NCBI GenBank assembly: GCA_018716485.1
Contig: DVJY01000071.1
Span: 35,622 to 99,621 of the forward strand
Length of the DNA stretch: 64,000 nt
Source of the DNA: Candidatus Scybalocola faecipullorum
GTDB lineage: Bacteria; Bacillota; Clostridia; Lachnospirales; Lachnospiraceae
Direction: 5' to 3'
Position numbers and translations under genes: made by a program. The notes below the pieces were generated by a model, which was not told the origin of the DNA, made no database searches, and was given only the letters and a program-made list of their open reading frames with translations. Positions 53,901 to 62,878 of the stretch are shown here, in pieces; the stretch's first letter is position 1, and each line of letters starts with the position of its first letter.

Positions 53901-54650
53901 TTAAAATCCGTAGTCTCTTTTAATTTCTTCCGAATAAACACCCGGACTGTTAAAAATAATGAGCGGCTTCTCAATATTTATTCTCGGTCTGCCGCCCCTG
54001 ACTGCCTCAATTAAAACCATCACAGGTTCTTTTTCTATAAAGGAATGCACAAGCCTCATTCGCTTCGGCTCAAGATGATACCTGTCCAGTGTCCTGAAAA
54101 TATCTGCAAGCCGAAACGGCCGGTGGACCATATAAAATCTTCCTCCCGGGCATAAAATCTTTGCTGCTTCACGTACAACATCATCAAGACTGCACAAAAT
54201 TTCATGACGCGCGATAGCCTTTGGCTCCTGAGGGTTTTTAATACCATGACAATCTATCATATACGGCGGATTCGATGTGACAACTTCGGCAGATGATTTT
54301 CCAAAGATTTCAGACGCATTTTTTATATCACCGACAATAATATCAATTTTTTCATTCAAATGATTCAGCGCAACACTCCGTCTGGCCATGTCAGCGCTCT
54401 CTTCCTGAATTTCAAGTCCGCTCAAATGCGATGCTTCTGTTTTTGCCTCCATCAGAATCGGAATAATGCCTGTTCCCGTACCAAGGTCAATAACTCTCTC
54501 ACCTTTTTTGGCTTTGGCAAATCCTGATAAAAGGACAGCATCCATGCCAAAACAAAATTTATGCGGATTCTGGATGATTTTATAGCCATTACGCTCAAGA
54601 TCATCCAGACGTTCATCTTCTTTTAAATATTCTTTAGAATACTGTGTCAT
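53901..54650 (-). CDS. trmN6: TrmN6/YabB-type tRNA methyltransferase
   Basis: Class I methyltransferase of the TrmN6 group, methylating the N6 of an adenine (tRNA1-Val A37 in E. coli). SAM motif VIDLGTGTGIIPILM and the N6-methylase motif VTSNPPYM are clear; the opening RNGYKIIQNPHKFCFGMDAVLL is typical for YabB. Length 249 aa. It overlaps the ricT stop region by 17 nt and follows holB-ricT as in Bacillus, which supports orthology to yabB. Confidence 0.88.
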   Translation of the reverse strand: MTQYSKEYLKEDERLDDLERNGYKIIQNPHKFCFGMDAVLLSGFAKAKKGERVIDLGTGTGIIPILMEAKTEASHLSGLEIQEESADMARRSVALNHLNEKIDIIVGDIKNASEIFGKSSAEVVTSNPPYMIDCHGIKNPQEPKAIARHEILCSLDDVVREAAKILCPGGRFYMVHRPFRLADIFRTLDRYHLEPKRMRLVHSFIEKEPVMVLIEAVRGGRPRINIEKPLIIFNSPGVYSEEIKRDYGF

Positions 54651-55533
54651 GATCTTTTTCCAATTTTGCCAGTTCTTTAAATTCCTGAGGCGATAAATTC
54701 AATCTTTCTTTTTTACGTTTTGGCTTGAATTTAAGCTGACCTACTTTGTACTCACGAATTTCTTTTTCATCTTTACCGACATTGACAATAACTTTTACCA
54801 TTTGTCTGAGCACATTAACACCTGAAACTTCACCCTTAAAACCGTCCTCTGTCGTTACCATATCACCGATATTTGGAAGCTTACTATTTAAATATTCATA
54901 AGTTTCCTGCTCATTTTTCAGACAGCACATCAGTCTGCCGCAGACACCGGAAATTTTTGTCGGATTTAATGATAAATTTTGTTCTTTTGCCATCTTAATA
55001 GATACCGGCGCAAATTCAGACAGATATGTGCTGCAGCACAGACCTCTGCCGCATATACCGATACCTCCCACAAGCTTTGTTTCGTCTCTGACACCAATCT
55101 GACGCAGTTCTATTCTCGTTTTAAAAACCGAAGCTAAATCTTTAACAAGTTCACGAAAATCAATTCTTCCGTCTGCTGTAAAATAAAACAGAACTTTATT
55201 ATTATCAAATGTATATTCTACATCGATCAATTTCATATCCAGCTTATGCTTTGCTATCTTTTCGATGCAAATTTTATAAGCATCTTTTTCTTTCATTTTA
55301 TTTTTAAGTTCAGTCTCGTCGTCTTCCGGGGTCGCTATTCGGATTACCGGCTTCAGTGGAGAAACAACTTTATCTTCTGAAATTTCACGTTTTCCGATCA
55401 TTACAAGACCGTATTCAATACCTCTTGCTGTTTCAACAATGACATGCTGACCTGCTTCTATTTCATAATCTGCCGGATCGAAATAATAAATTTTACCTGC
55501 TTTTCTAAATCGAACACCTATTACATGAATCAC
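54634..55533 (-). CDS. ricT: RicT (YaaT)/PSP1-domain regulatory protein
   Basis: PSP1-C domain protein; in Bacillus RicT works in an Fe-S-containing Ric complex that assists RNase Y and affects sporulation and competence. Cys-rich motifs GGIGICGRGLCCSTYLSEF and GVCGRLMCCLKNEQETY are diagnostic and match the cluster-binding cysteines. Length 299 aa. Immediately downstream of holB with one base between them, as in the conserved holB-ricT block. Confidence 0.93.
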   Translation of the reverse strand: MIHVIGVRFRKAGKIYYFDPADYEIEAGQHVIVETARGIEYGLVMIGKREISEDKVVSPLKPVIRIATPEDDETELKNKMKEKDAYKICIEKIAKHKLDMKLIDVEYTFDNNKVLFYFTADGRIDFRELVKDLASVFKTRIELRQIGVRDETKLVGGIGICGRGLCCSTYLSEFAPVSIKMAKEQNLSLNPTKISGVCGRLMCCLKNEQETYEYLNSKLPNIGDMVTTEDGFKGEVSGVNVLRQMVKVIVNVGKDEKEIREYKVGQLKFKPKRKKERLNLSPQEFKELAKLEKDHDTVF

Positions 55534-55534
55534 G

Positions 55535-56524
55535 CTAATTCTCCTTTATTGTTAAAAGCATCATTTCCAATGCCAGATCAAAATTGACATTGGCTCTAAG
55601 ACGCACTTTTGCCTTTTCCATTGCCTGAATAATTGTATCAATACCGCTGTAAGATGTCTTTTTCGCACGCTTATTTAATGCCCCATATTCCTCCTGATAT
55701 ATCAGCAAGTTCGGATCATTTGTGATTTTTAACATCATAATATCTCTGTACCAGATCATCATCATATCGATCACATCGTAAATATCCACTTTATATTCAG
55801 AAAGATTTTTAATCTCATTCATAATATCATGAACTTCCATCTGATCGATATTTTTTAAAATATGAATGACTTCCTCCTGCATCGCATTAAAATCAGAGGA
55901 TGTGGCCATACGGATAGCCTTTCCCACATTTCCCTGAGCAAATGCAGCACATACTTTTGCCTGATAGTCCGGAATTTCATATTGCTGCATCAGATAATCT
56001 TTAATTTTCTCAAACTCTACCGCTTTCAAATTCAATGTCACACATCTTGAACGGATCGTCGGCAGCAATGCATCAATACTGCTCGTTAAAAGTATGATCA
56101 CACCATATGACGGCGGTTCTTCAATTGTCTTTAAAAGAGCATTCTGCGCCTGCTGCGTCATCTTTTCAGCCTCGTCAATAATGTAGATCTTATATTTACC
56201 GCTGTACGGCTTAATTTCAATATCATTATTGACCTGTACACGAATATCCTCAACGCCAATACTGGATGGCTTCTCATGGGTCACCCACCGGATATCCGGG
56301 TGATTTCCCGTATCTGCCTGATGGCATGCACGGCACATATCGCAGCAGTCGCCATAGCCTGCTTCACATTCCAATGCTTTAGCAAACGTTTTTGCAAGCA
56401 TCTTTTTACCGCAGCCATGTTCTCCATTAAATATATACGCATGAGAAATTTTTTCGTTTTTAAGCGCTGTACTTAAGTGAGCAATAACCTGCTCATGTCC
56501 TATAATTGCTTTAAACCCTGCCAT
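55535..56524 (-). CDS. holB: DNA polymerase III delta' subunit
   Basis: Clamp-loader subunit. N-terminal AAA+ fold with a modified P-loop (FNGEHGCGKKMLAKTFAKAL), zinc-binding cysteines CEAGYGDCCDMCRAC, the EKMTQQAQNALLKTIEEPPS segment and the SRC motif IRSRCVTLNL typical of clamp loaders. Length 329 aa. The 5' end overlaps the guanylate-kinase-like gene by 25 nt. Confidence 0.93.
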   Translation of the reverse strand: MAGFKAIIGHEQVIAHLSTALKNEKISHAYIFNGEHGCGKKMLAKTFAKALECEAGYGDCCDMCRACHQADTGNHPDIRWVTHEKPSSIGVEDIRVQVNNDIEIKPYSGKYKIYIIDEAEKMTQQAQNALLKTIEEPPSYGVIILLTSSIDALLPTIRSRCVTLNLKAVEFEKIKDYLMQQYEIPDYQAKVCAAFAQGNVGKAIRMATSSDFNAMQEEVIHILKNIDQMEVHDIMNEIKNLSEYKVDIYDVIDMMMIWYRDIMMLKITNDPNLLIYQEEYGALNKRAKKTSYSGIDTIIQAMEKAKVRLRANVNFDLALEMMLLTIKEN

Positions 56525-57138
56525 ATTTCCGGCGTCTCCTTTCGCTGTTTTTGAAGTTCCTTTAAAATATCTGCCCTAATGTCATTAATACATTGCTCAA
56601 GACAATTATTCTCATAGAACTTGCAAACTCCTGCTGCTGCCAATTTTTCACTTGAAAAATCTTCATTGTCTGCAAGAAACCTCCGGCACAGCTCCGCATA
56701 CTTAGGTTTTTTTTGGATCTCTTCCCGAGCAATAGCTCTATGCAGCCGCTGTCCGTCTTCAACTTCTATATAAATCGGAATGACCGACTCTCTGCCAAAA
56801 TATGCGGCCATTTTTACATAAGCTTCCAATGTTCCGATAATAATAAAATAACCTTTTGAAAAATCTATCTGACCGTCATCTGCCGTAAAATACCTCCACA
56901 ATCCATCAACGGTATTGTAAGCCCGATCCTCGATAATCTTTCCTTCTGCCGCCATGCGGCAAAATACTGATTCATCAACGAAATAATAATTCTCACCCTC
57001 TGCCTCTCCTTCACGGATCGGTCGGGTCGTATAAGGCACGACAGTATGAAGATGCAGCTCAGTATCATTGACAAGTGCCTTATAAACTGTGTCCTTGCCT
57101 GATGCACTTTTTCCCATAATACAAAATAATTTTCCCAT
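56500..57138 (-). CDS. Guanylate kinase-like P-loop protein
   Basis: P-loop kinase of the guanylate kinase type: P-loop FCIMGKSASGKDTVYKAL, then VVPYTTRPIREGEAEGENYYFV, the GMP-binding region of Gmk with its two Arg. The usual GxxYGT segment is replaced by YNTVDGLWRYFT, and there is a C-terminal extension (NNCLEQCINDIRADI), so the exact substrate is uncertain. About 212 aa. Start chosen at 57138 from GAGG spacing; it overlaps the decarboxylase-like gene region closely. In Bacillus the gene between yaaO and holB is thymidylate kinase (tmk). Confidence 0.75.
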   Translation of the reverse strand: MGKLFCIMGKSASGKDTVYKALVNDTELHLHTVVPYTTRPIREGEAEGENYYFVDESVFCRMAAEGKIIEDRAYNTVDGLWRYFTADDGQIDFSKGYFIIIGTLEAYVKMAAYFGRESVIPIYIEVEDGQRLHRAIAREEIQKKPKYAELCRRFLADNEDFSSEKLAAAGVCKFYENNCLEQCINDIRADILKELQKQRKETPEIWQGLKQL

Positions 57139-57146
57139 CATTGACC

Positions 57147-58592
57147 TCATACTTTTTCACTGATTACCTGAATTTTTTTCATTGCCGGGTCATTCGGCCC
57201 TTCTATTGAAAAACCCGACCGGCAAAATGTCTTAATCTTATCTATATGTTCTTTTTTTATCCGCTCCCCGGGAACGAGAAAAGGCACGCCCGGCGGATAA
57301 ATATAAGCATACTCTGCGCTGATTCGGCCTTCAGAAAATTCCAAAGGCACGGAGGTATGCTGTGCTGAAACTGCTTCCTCAATATTCATCTGAACATCTG
57401 CACATTCTATATTAAAAGTAAGCTCGCTTTTCGGATATAAAGATATAAATTTTCCCTGATTGTCCAATTCACTTAGCGCCTCATACAGCCTTGACATACC
57501 TTCCTGTGTATCGCACAATGATGTCATCGCAAGAACATAATCTTTTGACGCCATCTCTAACTGAAGGTGGTACTGTTTTAATAATACGTCATAAATTTCA
57601 TTTCCGCAAGCCGTAACCGGATTTGAATATATGACAATCTTCGATCTGTCAAAATCGCAAATAGAAAGATCTGTCAATTTATTCCTGTCCAAAATGTCAA
57701 AATGTTTTAAATTTTCCGCTTTTTTGTAAAATTCATCCAGAAGCGCATCATAATTTTCAAAGGCTTCCTCTGCATGTTTCTCTAAAAAACATACACATCG
57801 GTCAATCGATGCCATCAGTATATAAGACGGACTGCTCGTCTGAAAATAAGTCAGATATTTTCTGGTCAGTTCTCTGTCCGCCAACGTCCCCTGAATATTC
57901 AGAAGCGCCGTCTGGGTCAGTGACGGCAATGTTTTATGTAAACTTTTTATTACAATATCTGCACCAAAACTAAGAGCGCTTTTTGGAAAAGCCGGATGAA
58001 ATCCAAAATGTGCCCCGTGTGCTTCGTCTACAATTAAGGGCACGCCGTATTGATGTGCCGCATCTGAAATTTTCTGAATATCAGAAACAATCCCTTCATA
58101 CGTTGGCGATGTAATAATCACTGCTTTAATATCTTTATGTAATTGAAGAGCTTTTTTGACATCTTCCGGATCAATCCCCTGATCAATACCATAATTCTGA
58201 TGTACTTTCGGATAAACATAAACAGGATATAATCCTCTCAGTTCAATGGCATGATATACCGATTTGTGGCAGTTTCTCGCCGCCAGAATACGGTCTCCCT
58301 GTTTTGTGGATGCATATATTGCTGCAATCAGTCCGACGGAACTCCCATTGACAAGAAAATGTGTTTCTTCTGCCCCAAAGACTGACGCCGCCCTTTCCTG
58401 AGCCTCCTTAATAATACCCTGTGCATGATGCAGATTGTCAAAACCTTCAATTTCTGTAATATCTGTCTTTACCGGGGCATTTGAACTCATATATTTTCCA
58501 TTTCGTTTATGTCCCGGCATATGGAAAGGATAGTAATCACTATTACCATATTCATCTAATCTTTTATATAAAAAATTACCTGTATTTTTCAT
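57147..58592 (-). CDS. Orn/Lys/Arg decarboxylase-family PLP enzyme (YaaO-like)
   Basis: Fold-type I decarboxylase-family protein. PFHMPGHKRN at the N-terminus is diagnostic, followed by TDITEIEGFDNLHHAQGII. The PLP Lys is in IVIKSLHKTLPSLTQTALL, and LIVDEAHGAHFGFHPAFP supplies the PLP Asp/His. The C-terminal part has the YPPGVPFLVPGE motif. Length 481 aa. Orthologous in position to Bacillus yaaO. The amino acid used (lysine, arginine or ornithine) cannot be told from sequence. Confidence 0.9.
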   Translation of the reverse strand: MKNTGNFLYKRLDEYGNSDYYPFHMPGHKRNGKYMSSNAPVKTDITEIEGFDNLHHAQGIIKEAQERAASVFGAEETHFLVNGSSVGLIAAIYASTKQGDRILAARNCHKSVYHAIELRGLYPVYVYPKVHQNYGIDQGIDPEDVKKALQLHKDIKAVIITSPTYEGIVSDIQKISDAAHQYGVPLIVDEAHGAHFGFHPAFPKSALSFGADIVIKSLHKTLPSLTQTALLNIQGTLADRELTRKYLTYFQTSSPSYILMASIDRCVCFLEKHAEEAFENYDALLDEFYKKAENLKHFDILDRNKLTDLSICDFDRSKIVIYSNPVTACGNEIYDVLLKQYHLQLEMASKDYVLAMTSLCDTQEGMSRLYEALSELDNQGKFISLYPKSELTFNIECADVQMNIEEAVSAQHTSVPLEFSEGRISAEYAYIYPPGVPFLVPGERIKKEHIDKIKTFCRSGFSIEGPNDPAMKKIQVISEKV

Positions 58593-60084
58593 CGTATTCT
58601 CTGATCAACTTTGCAACAACCTGCCCGTCAGAGGCACATGGCACATAAGTTTTTCCGTATTTAATAAACTGATCGCTGCCTTTGCCTGCCATCACAAGCA
58701 CTGTAGGCTGTTTAATCTGCCGAAAAGCTTTTTCGATAGCTTCGGCGCGATTTTCAATAATTTCATACGGCGTTCCTGTCGGCTCTATATAAGATGCCAG
58801 TTCCGCTGATGTCTGTGAAAAAGGCTCATCACCCGGATCATCGGCAACAATATAAACTTTATCCGCATAGGCGGCCGCAACCTCCGCCATCGGTTTTCTT
58901 CGGTTGAATCCCTTGCCGCCCGGACAGCCGAAAAAAGCAATCATATGATACTCCGGGTAATCTGCGCGCATCGACCCAAACAGCTTTTCAAAACTCAGTT
59001 TGTTATGTGCAAAATCTGCCACTGCAATCACTTTCTTATCTTCTGTTGCATACAATTCCATACGCCCGCTGGGATGCGCCTTATATAGACCATTATAAAT
59101 ATGCTCCGCATCAATAGGATAATCATAAAGGACAGCGACAGCTGCCAGCGCATTTTCAACATTAAAAGCGCCCGGAATAGAAATTCTGAATTCCATATCA
59201 AACCGGTCACAATGTATTTCAAATACTGTGTCTGTACCTTCTCTGCGGATATGATCTGCATAAATGTCTGCTTTCGGCGTCAAACCGAATGTTCTTATAC
59301 GCTCGGAGGCTTTGGCTGCTTCCATAATTTCGTCTAAATGATCACTTTCCAAATTAATACATGCTGTTTTGATTTGTGAAAAAATCTTTAATTTAGAATG
59401 AAAATAATCATCAAAATCCGGATGTTCAATAGGGCTTATATGATCTTCGGAAATATTTAAAAAAGCTCCAACATCAAAGACAATATCATCAACTCTGTGA
59501 TATTTAAGCGCCTGACTTGAAACTTCCATTTCAAGAAATTCAATACCCGAATCTACGGCATTTTGAAAATGTCTGTGCAGTTCCAGCGCTTCCGGTGTTG
59601 TCAAATGGGATACTTCATTCACAACCCCGTCATAAGTGTCGATTGATGAAATCACAGCACTTTCTTTTTTTCCGCATCCTACCAAATAATCATCTAAAAT
59701 CGCCTTAATAAAATAAACTGTCGTCGATTTTCCTTTCGTTCCCGTCAGACCGATCAGATTCAGTTTTTTCCAAATAAAATCATGGTAAAGATTCGCCAGC
59801 TTAGGCATTGCCTTTTTTATATCACTGACGATAATATAAGGCGCCTTCTCATCATATTTGATTTCACTGACATAAGCGGCTGCTCCTGCTTTCACAGCCA
59901 TTTTTAAATATTCTTCTTTAAAAGCAGCGCCTTTACATACAAAAAGCGTTCCTGCGCCGGCTTCCTTTGAATTATAAGTTAATCCCTCAATTTCCACATC
60001 GCCTGCACCGGACAGATCAAAGCTTTCAACCAATCCGTACTGCTTTAATATTTCCAGATATTCATTCAGCTGATGTTTTTTCAT
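58576..60084 (-). CDS. MurE-like Mur ligase
   Basis: Mur ligase with the three usual domains. VEIEGLTYNSKEAGAGTLFV is the MurE-type N-domain; the ATP P-loop is LIGLTGTKGKSTTVYFIKAI; and DFAHNKLSFEKLF and HPSGRMEL begin the C-domain. The motif that reads DNPR in DAP-adding enzymes is DDPGDEPF here, so the amino acid added is unclear, or this is a second MurE paralogue. Length 502 aa. It overlaps the decarboxylase-like gene by 17 nt and lies 15 nt after an ATP-grasp gene. Confidence 0.85.
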   Translation of the reverse strand: MKKHQLNEYLEILKQYGLVESFDLSGAGDVEIEGLTYNSKEAGAGTLFVCKGAAFKEEYLKMAVKAGAAAYVSEIKYDEKAPYIIVSDIKKAMPKLANLYHDFIWKKLNLIGLTGTKGKSTTVYFIKAILDDYLVGCGKKESAVISSIDTYDGVVNEVSHLTTPEALELHRHFQNAVDSGIEFLEMEVSSQALKYHRVDDIVFDVGAFLNISEDHISPIEHPDFDDYFHSKLKIFSQIKTACINLESDHLDEIMEAAKASERIRTFGLTPKADIYADHIRREGTDTVFEIHCDRFDMEFRISIPGAFNVENALAAVAVLYDYPIDAEHIYNGLYKAHPSGRMELYATEDKKVIAVADFAHNKLSFEKLFGSMRADYPEYHMIAFFGCPGGKGFNRRKPMAEVAAAYADKVYIVADDPGDEPFSQTSAELASYIEPTGTPYEIIENRAEAIEKAFRQIKQPTVLVMAGKGSDQFIKYGKTYVPCASDGQVVAKLIREYDEKYR

Positions 60085-60099
60085 TGTTTATTCTCCATT

Positions 60100-61311
60100 T
60101 TATTTATAATATTTTTTAAAATAATCGTACTGTCTTAAATGATTTGCCATAAGATGGGCATACCGCTTCGGCCTGAGATCACCTTTCATAAATAGCGGAT
60201 TCACCGCTTTATTAAGCTTGATCAGTTCTTTCATCTTACGCTTTATATCAACATCTATAACATATTTAAAGGCAACGCCTTTTGGAACAACTGTCCATAA
60301 ATATGAGTCCTGTCCTGTTTCAAACGACATATCTGAATTATAAATATAATCCTCAACAAGATACTTTGCAATATTAAATCCTGCCTGAGTCACATAATAA
60401 TTACTTCTTCCCTGACGGACATTCAATTCTAAAAACTTATATTTTCCGTCTCTTTTGTCGTATTTAATATCAAAATTTGAAAATCCTGTATAATGAATTG
60501 CTTCCAAAAGCTTCTTAGCCTGCCCATATAATTCTTCATTTGGTTCTGTCAGGATCAATGCATGATTTCCAAGTCCCATCGGTGTATGTTCTTCTAAAAG
60601 CACATGTCCGAGACACATCATTTTTACTTTCCTGTCTCGTCCTGAATAACAAGTCATCACACGCATATGCTCGTCATTTCCCGGAATCATATCCTGAATA
60701 ATTAAATCGGACGTGTAACCTGACTGATAAATCAGGTCGATTATCTCATCAATTTCCTGCCTGCTGTGGAGTTTATAAATTTTACTCTGATTTTCAAATG
60801 AATGCGCAAAATAATCCACACTGTCTGCCGGCTTTAAAATTACAGGATATTTAAAAGGAATTTCAAAATCATGTCCCATTTGAGACTTATAAATAAAAGT
60901 TTCAGGATAATCAATACCATAAGTGCTGCACAATTCATAAAACTTCTCTTTATTAACAAGCATGTCCATTTGTTCAATATCTATATATGGTGCAATCACA
61001 TTTGCCGGAAGCTTATCCTTGCACTGACCTATTAAAGTCACATAATTATCACCGCATCCGAGCACAAAAATCTTTTTTTTCTTGAAGCGCTTCGATACGG
61101 CATTTATGGCTTTTAAGAAAATTTCTTCTGTATCCATCTTCGGATTTGCTCTGTAATTGATAATTTTGCTGCTGCAGCTGGGTCCGGACAAATATTTTCC
61201 GAAAACATATGTCTTTATCTGATATTCCTCATAAAAAGCTCTCGCAACGCTGTACGTATTAATATCCGCTCCGAGAAGCACCGCAACAAACTCTCTATCC
61301 TTAAAAACCAC
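60100..61311 (-). CDS. ATP-grasp carboxylate-amine ligase
   Basis: ATP-grasp enzyme of about 403 aa, resembling D-aspartate ligase-like carboxylate-amine ligases. An N-terminal Rossmann-like part (VAVLLGADINTYSVARAF) is followed by the ATP-grasp core: FKYPVILKPADSVDYFAHSF (ATP-binding Lys), LIIQDMIPGNDEHMRVMTCY and FLELNVRQGRSNYYVTQAGF (metal-binding Glu/Asn). The start is GTG with AAGGTAAAGAA upstream. It leads the operon with the MurE-like ligase, suggesting a joint role in peptidoglycan stem or cross-bridge synthesis; this is inference. Confidence 0.75.
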   Translation of the reverse strand: MVFKDREFVAVLLGADINTYSVARAFYEEYQIKTYVFGKYLSGPSCSSKIINYRANPKMDTEEIFLKAINAVSKRFKKKKIFVLGCGDNYVTLIGQCKDKLPANVIAPYIDIEQMDMLVNKEKFYELCSTYGIDYPETFIYKSQMGHDFEIPFKYPVILKPADSVDYFAHSFENQSKIYKLHSRQEIDEIIDLIYQSGYTSDLIIQDMIPGNDEHMRVMTCYSGRDRKVKMMCLGHVLLEEHTPMGLGNHALILTEPNEELYGQAKKLLEAIHYTGFSNFDIKYDKRDGKYKFLELNVRQGRSNYYVTQAGFNIAKYLVEDYIYNSDMSFETGQDSYLWTVVPKGVAFKYVIDVDIKRKMKELIKLNKAVNPLFMKGDLRPKRYAHLMANHLRQYDYFKKYYK

Positions 61312-61373
61312 TTCTTTACCTTCTTTCCGTGAAATATAGCTCTATATAAACTATATCCATTTAACGTCATTTT

Positions 61374-61403
61374 ATTATAGTATATCCTTTAAACAAGTGT
61401 CAA
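61374..61403 (-). promoter_or_regulatory. Predicted promoter of the ATP-grasp/MurE-like operon
   Basis: TTGACA (61398-61403), 18-nt spacer, TATAAT (61374-61379) on the minus strand. Confidence 0.7.
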
Positions 61404-61413
61404 GAAAAGAGCA

Positions 61414-61443
61414 TTGAAACTCCGCCCGTGCATGAACTATAAT
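61414..61443 (+). promoter_or_regulatory. Predicted promoter of the MATE transporter gene
   Basis: TTGAAA (61414-61419), 18-nt spacer, TATAAT (61438-61443), about 40 nt before the start codon. It is back-to-back with the minus-strand promoter. Confidence 0.65.
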
Positions 61444-61483
61444 AATGTATTATAAGATAATAATATCAAGGAGAGATTGATTT

Positions 61484-62851
61484 ATGGAAAGTACAGTAAC
61501 AAACAAACTTGGTACTGCCCCCATCGGAAAACTTCTGGCTGATCTTGCCCTCCCGTCTATTACGGCACAAATTATCAACATGCTCTATAATATTGTTGAC
61601 CGTATTTATATCGGACATATTGAAGATATCGGCCCCCTTGCGCTGACCGGCGTCGGACTGACATTTCCGATTATCATGATTATCACCGCATTCAGCTCAT
61701 TAATTGGCATGGGAGGATCTCCGCGTGCTTCTATGAAACTGGGAGAAAAAAATCAGCCTGAAGCAGAAAAAATTCTTGGAAATTGTTTTTCTCTGCTGAT
61801 TGTGATATCAATTATTCTGACGGTTTTTTTCTTTATATTTTCAAGACCTCTGCTTTTTTTGTTCGGTGCCAGCAGCGAAACGATTGATTATGGTACCTCT
61901 TATATGAACATTTATGTTTTAGGCACAGTATTTGTTATGATTTCGCTGGGCATGAATCCTTTTATTTCAGCACAAGGTTTTGCAAAAATAAGTATGCTTA
62001 CCGTAACAATAGGCGCTGTCATTAATATTATTCTTGACCCTATTTTTATTTTTTTGCTGAATATGGGTGTACCGGGTGCCGCCCTTGCTACCATTATATC
62101 TCAAGGTGTATCATGTTTATGGGTACTTAAATTTTTAACAGGCAAAAGAACTGTATTAAAACTAAAACTGAAATTCTTTAAATTTAACAGACATATAATC
62201 AGTTCTGTCCTTGCATTAGGCCTTGCTCCATTTATTATGCAGAGTACCGAAAGTCTCCTGAATATTTGTTTTAATACATCTCTTCAGCGTTACGGTGGTG
62301 ATCTTGCTGTGGGCGCTATGACTATCCTTTCCAGTATGATGCAAATCTACTCACTGCCGATTACAGGACTAACTCAGGGTGCCCAGCCGATTATCAGTTA
62401 CAATTACGGTGCTAAAAATATTCCACGCGTACGGAAAGCTTTTCGTCTGCTCATTACAATAGCAGTATCCTATTCTTTCAGCTTCTGGCTGTTAAATATG
62501 ATTTTTCCTCAGCTTCTTGTATCTATTTTTTCAAGTACCGAAGAATTGACATCAATAACTTCATGGTCTGCCCGTATATATTTTGCAGGGATTATCATTA
62601 TGGGTGTTCAAAACAGCTGCCAACAGACATTTATTGCTCTCGGACAGGCTAAAAAATCTATTTTCTTAGCGTTGTTCAGAAAAATAATTTTATTAATTCC
62701 ATTAATATTTATTTTGCCGCTCTTTATACAGGATAAGGTTTTTGCTGTTTTTCTTGCAGAACCGATCTCTGATATAATTGCAGCAACAACAACAGGTATT
62801 ATGTTCTTCTTTTTCTTCAAGAAAAAGATATTAAAAAAGCCGGAGATGTAA
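61484..62851 (+). CDS. MATE-family efflux transporter
   Basis: Twelve-helix Na+/H+-coupled multidrug/toxin exporter. GKLLADLALPSITAQIINMLYNIVDRIYIG-type opening (family consensus) and GVGLTFPIIMIITAFSSLIGMG are typical for MATE helices 1-2; internal duplication is visible with GLTQGAQPIISYNYGAKNI in the second half. Length 455 aa, normal. AAGGAGAG precedes the ATG. Substrate unknown. Confidence 0.9.
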   Translation: MESTVTNKLGTAPIGKLLADLALPSITAQIINMLYNIVDRIYIGHIEDIGPLALTGVGLTFPIIMIITAFSSLIGMGGSPRASMKLGEKNQPEAEKILGNCFSLLIVISIILTVFFFIFSRPLLFLFGASSETIDYGTSYMNIYVLGTVFVMISLGMNPFISAQGFAKISMLTVTIGAVINIILDPIFIFLLNMGVPGAALATIISQGVSCLWVLKFLTGKRTVLKLKLKFFKFNRHIISSVLALGLAPFIMQSTESLLNICFNTSLQRYGGDLAVGAMTILSSMMQIYSLPITGLTQGAQPIISYNYGAKNIPRVRKAFRLLITIAVSYSFSFWLLNMIFPQLLVSIFSSTEELTSITSWSARIYFAGIIIMGVQNSCQQTFIALGQAKKSIFLALFRKIILLIPLIFILPLFIQDKVFAVFLAEPISDIIAATTTGIMFFFFFKKKILKKPEM

Positions 62852-62871
62852 CATCATCTCCAGCTTTTTAT
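62833..62871. terminator. Bidirectional terminator between MATE and map genes
   Basis: AAAAAAGCCGGAGATG pairs with CATCTCCAGCTTTTT around TAA; T-run on both strands. The MATE stop codon lies in the loop. Confidence 0.88.
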
Positions 62872-62878
62872 CCTTAAA

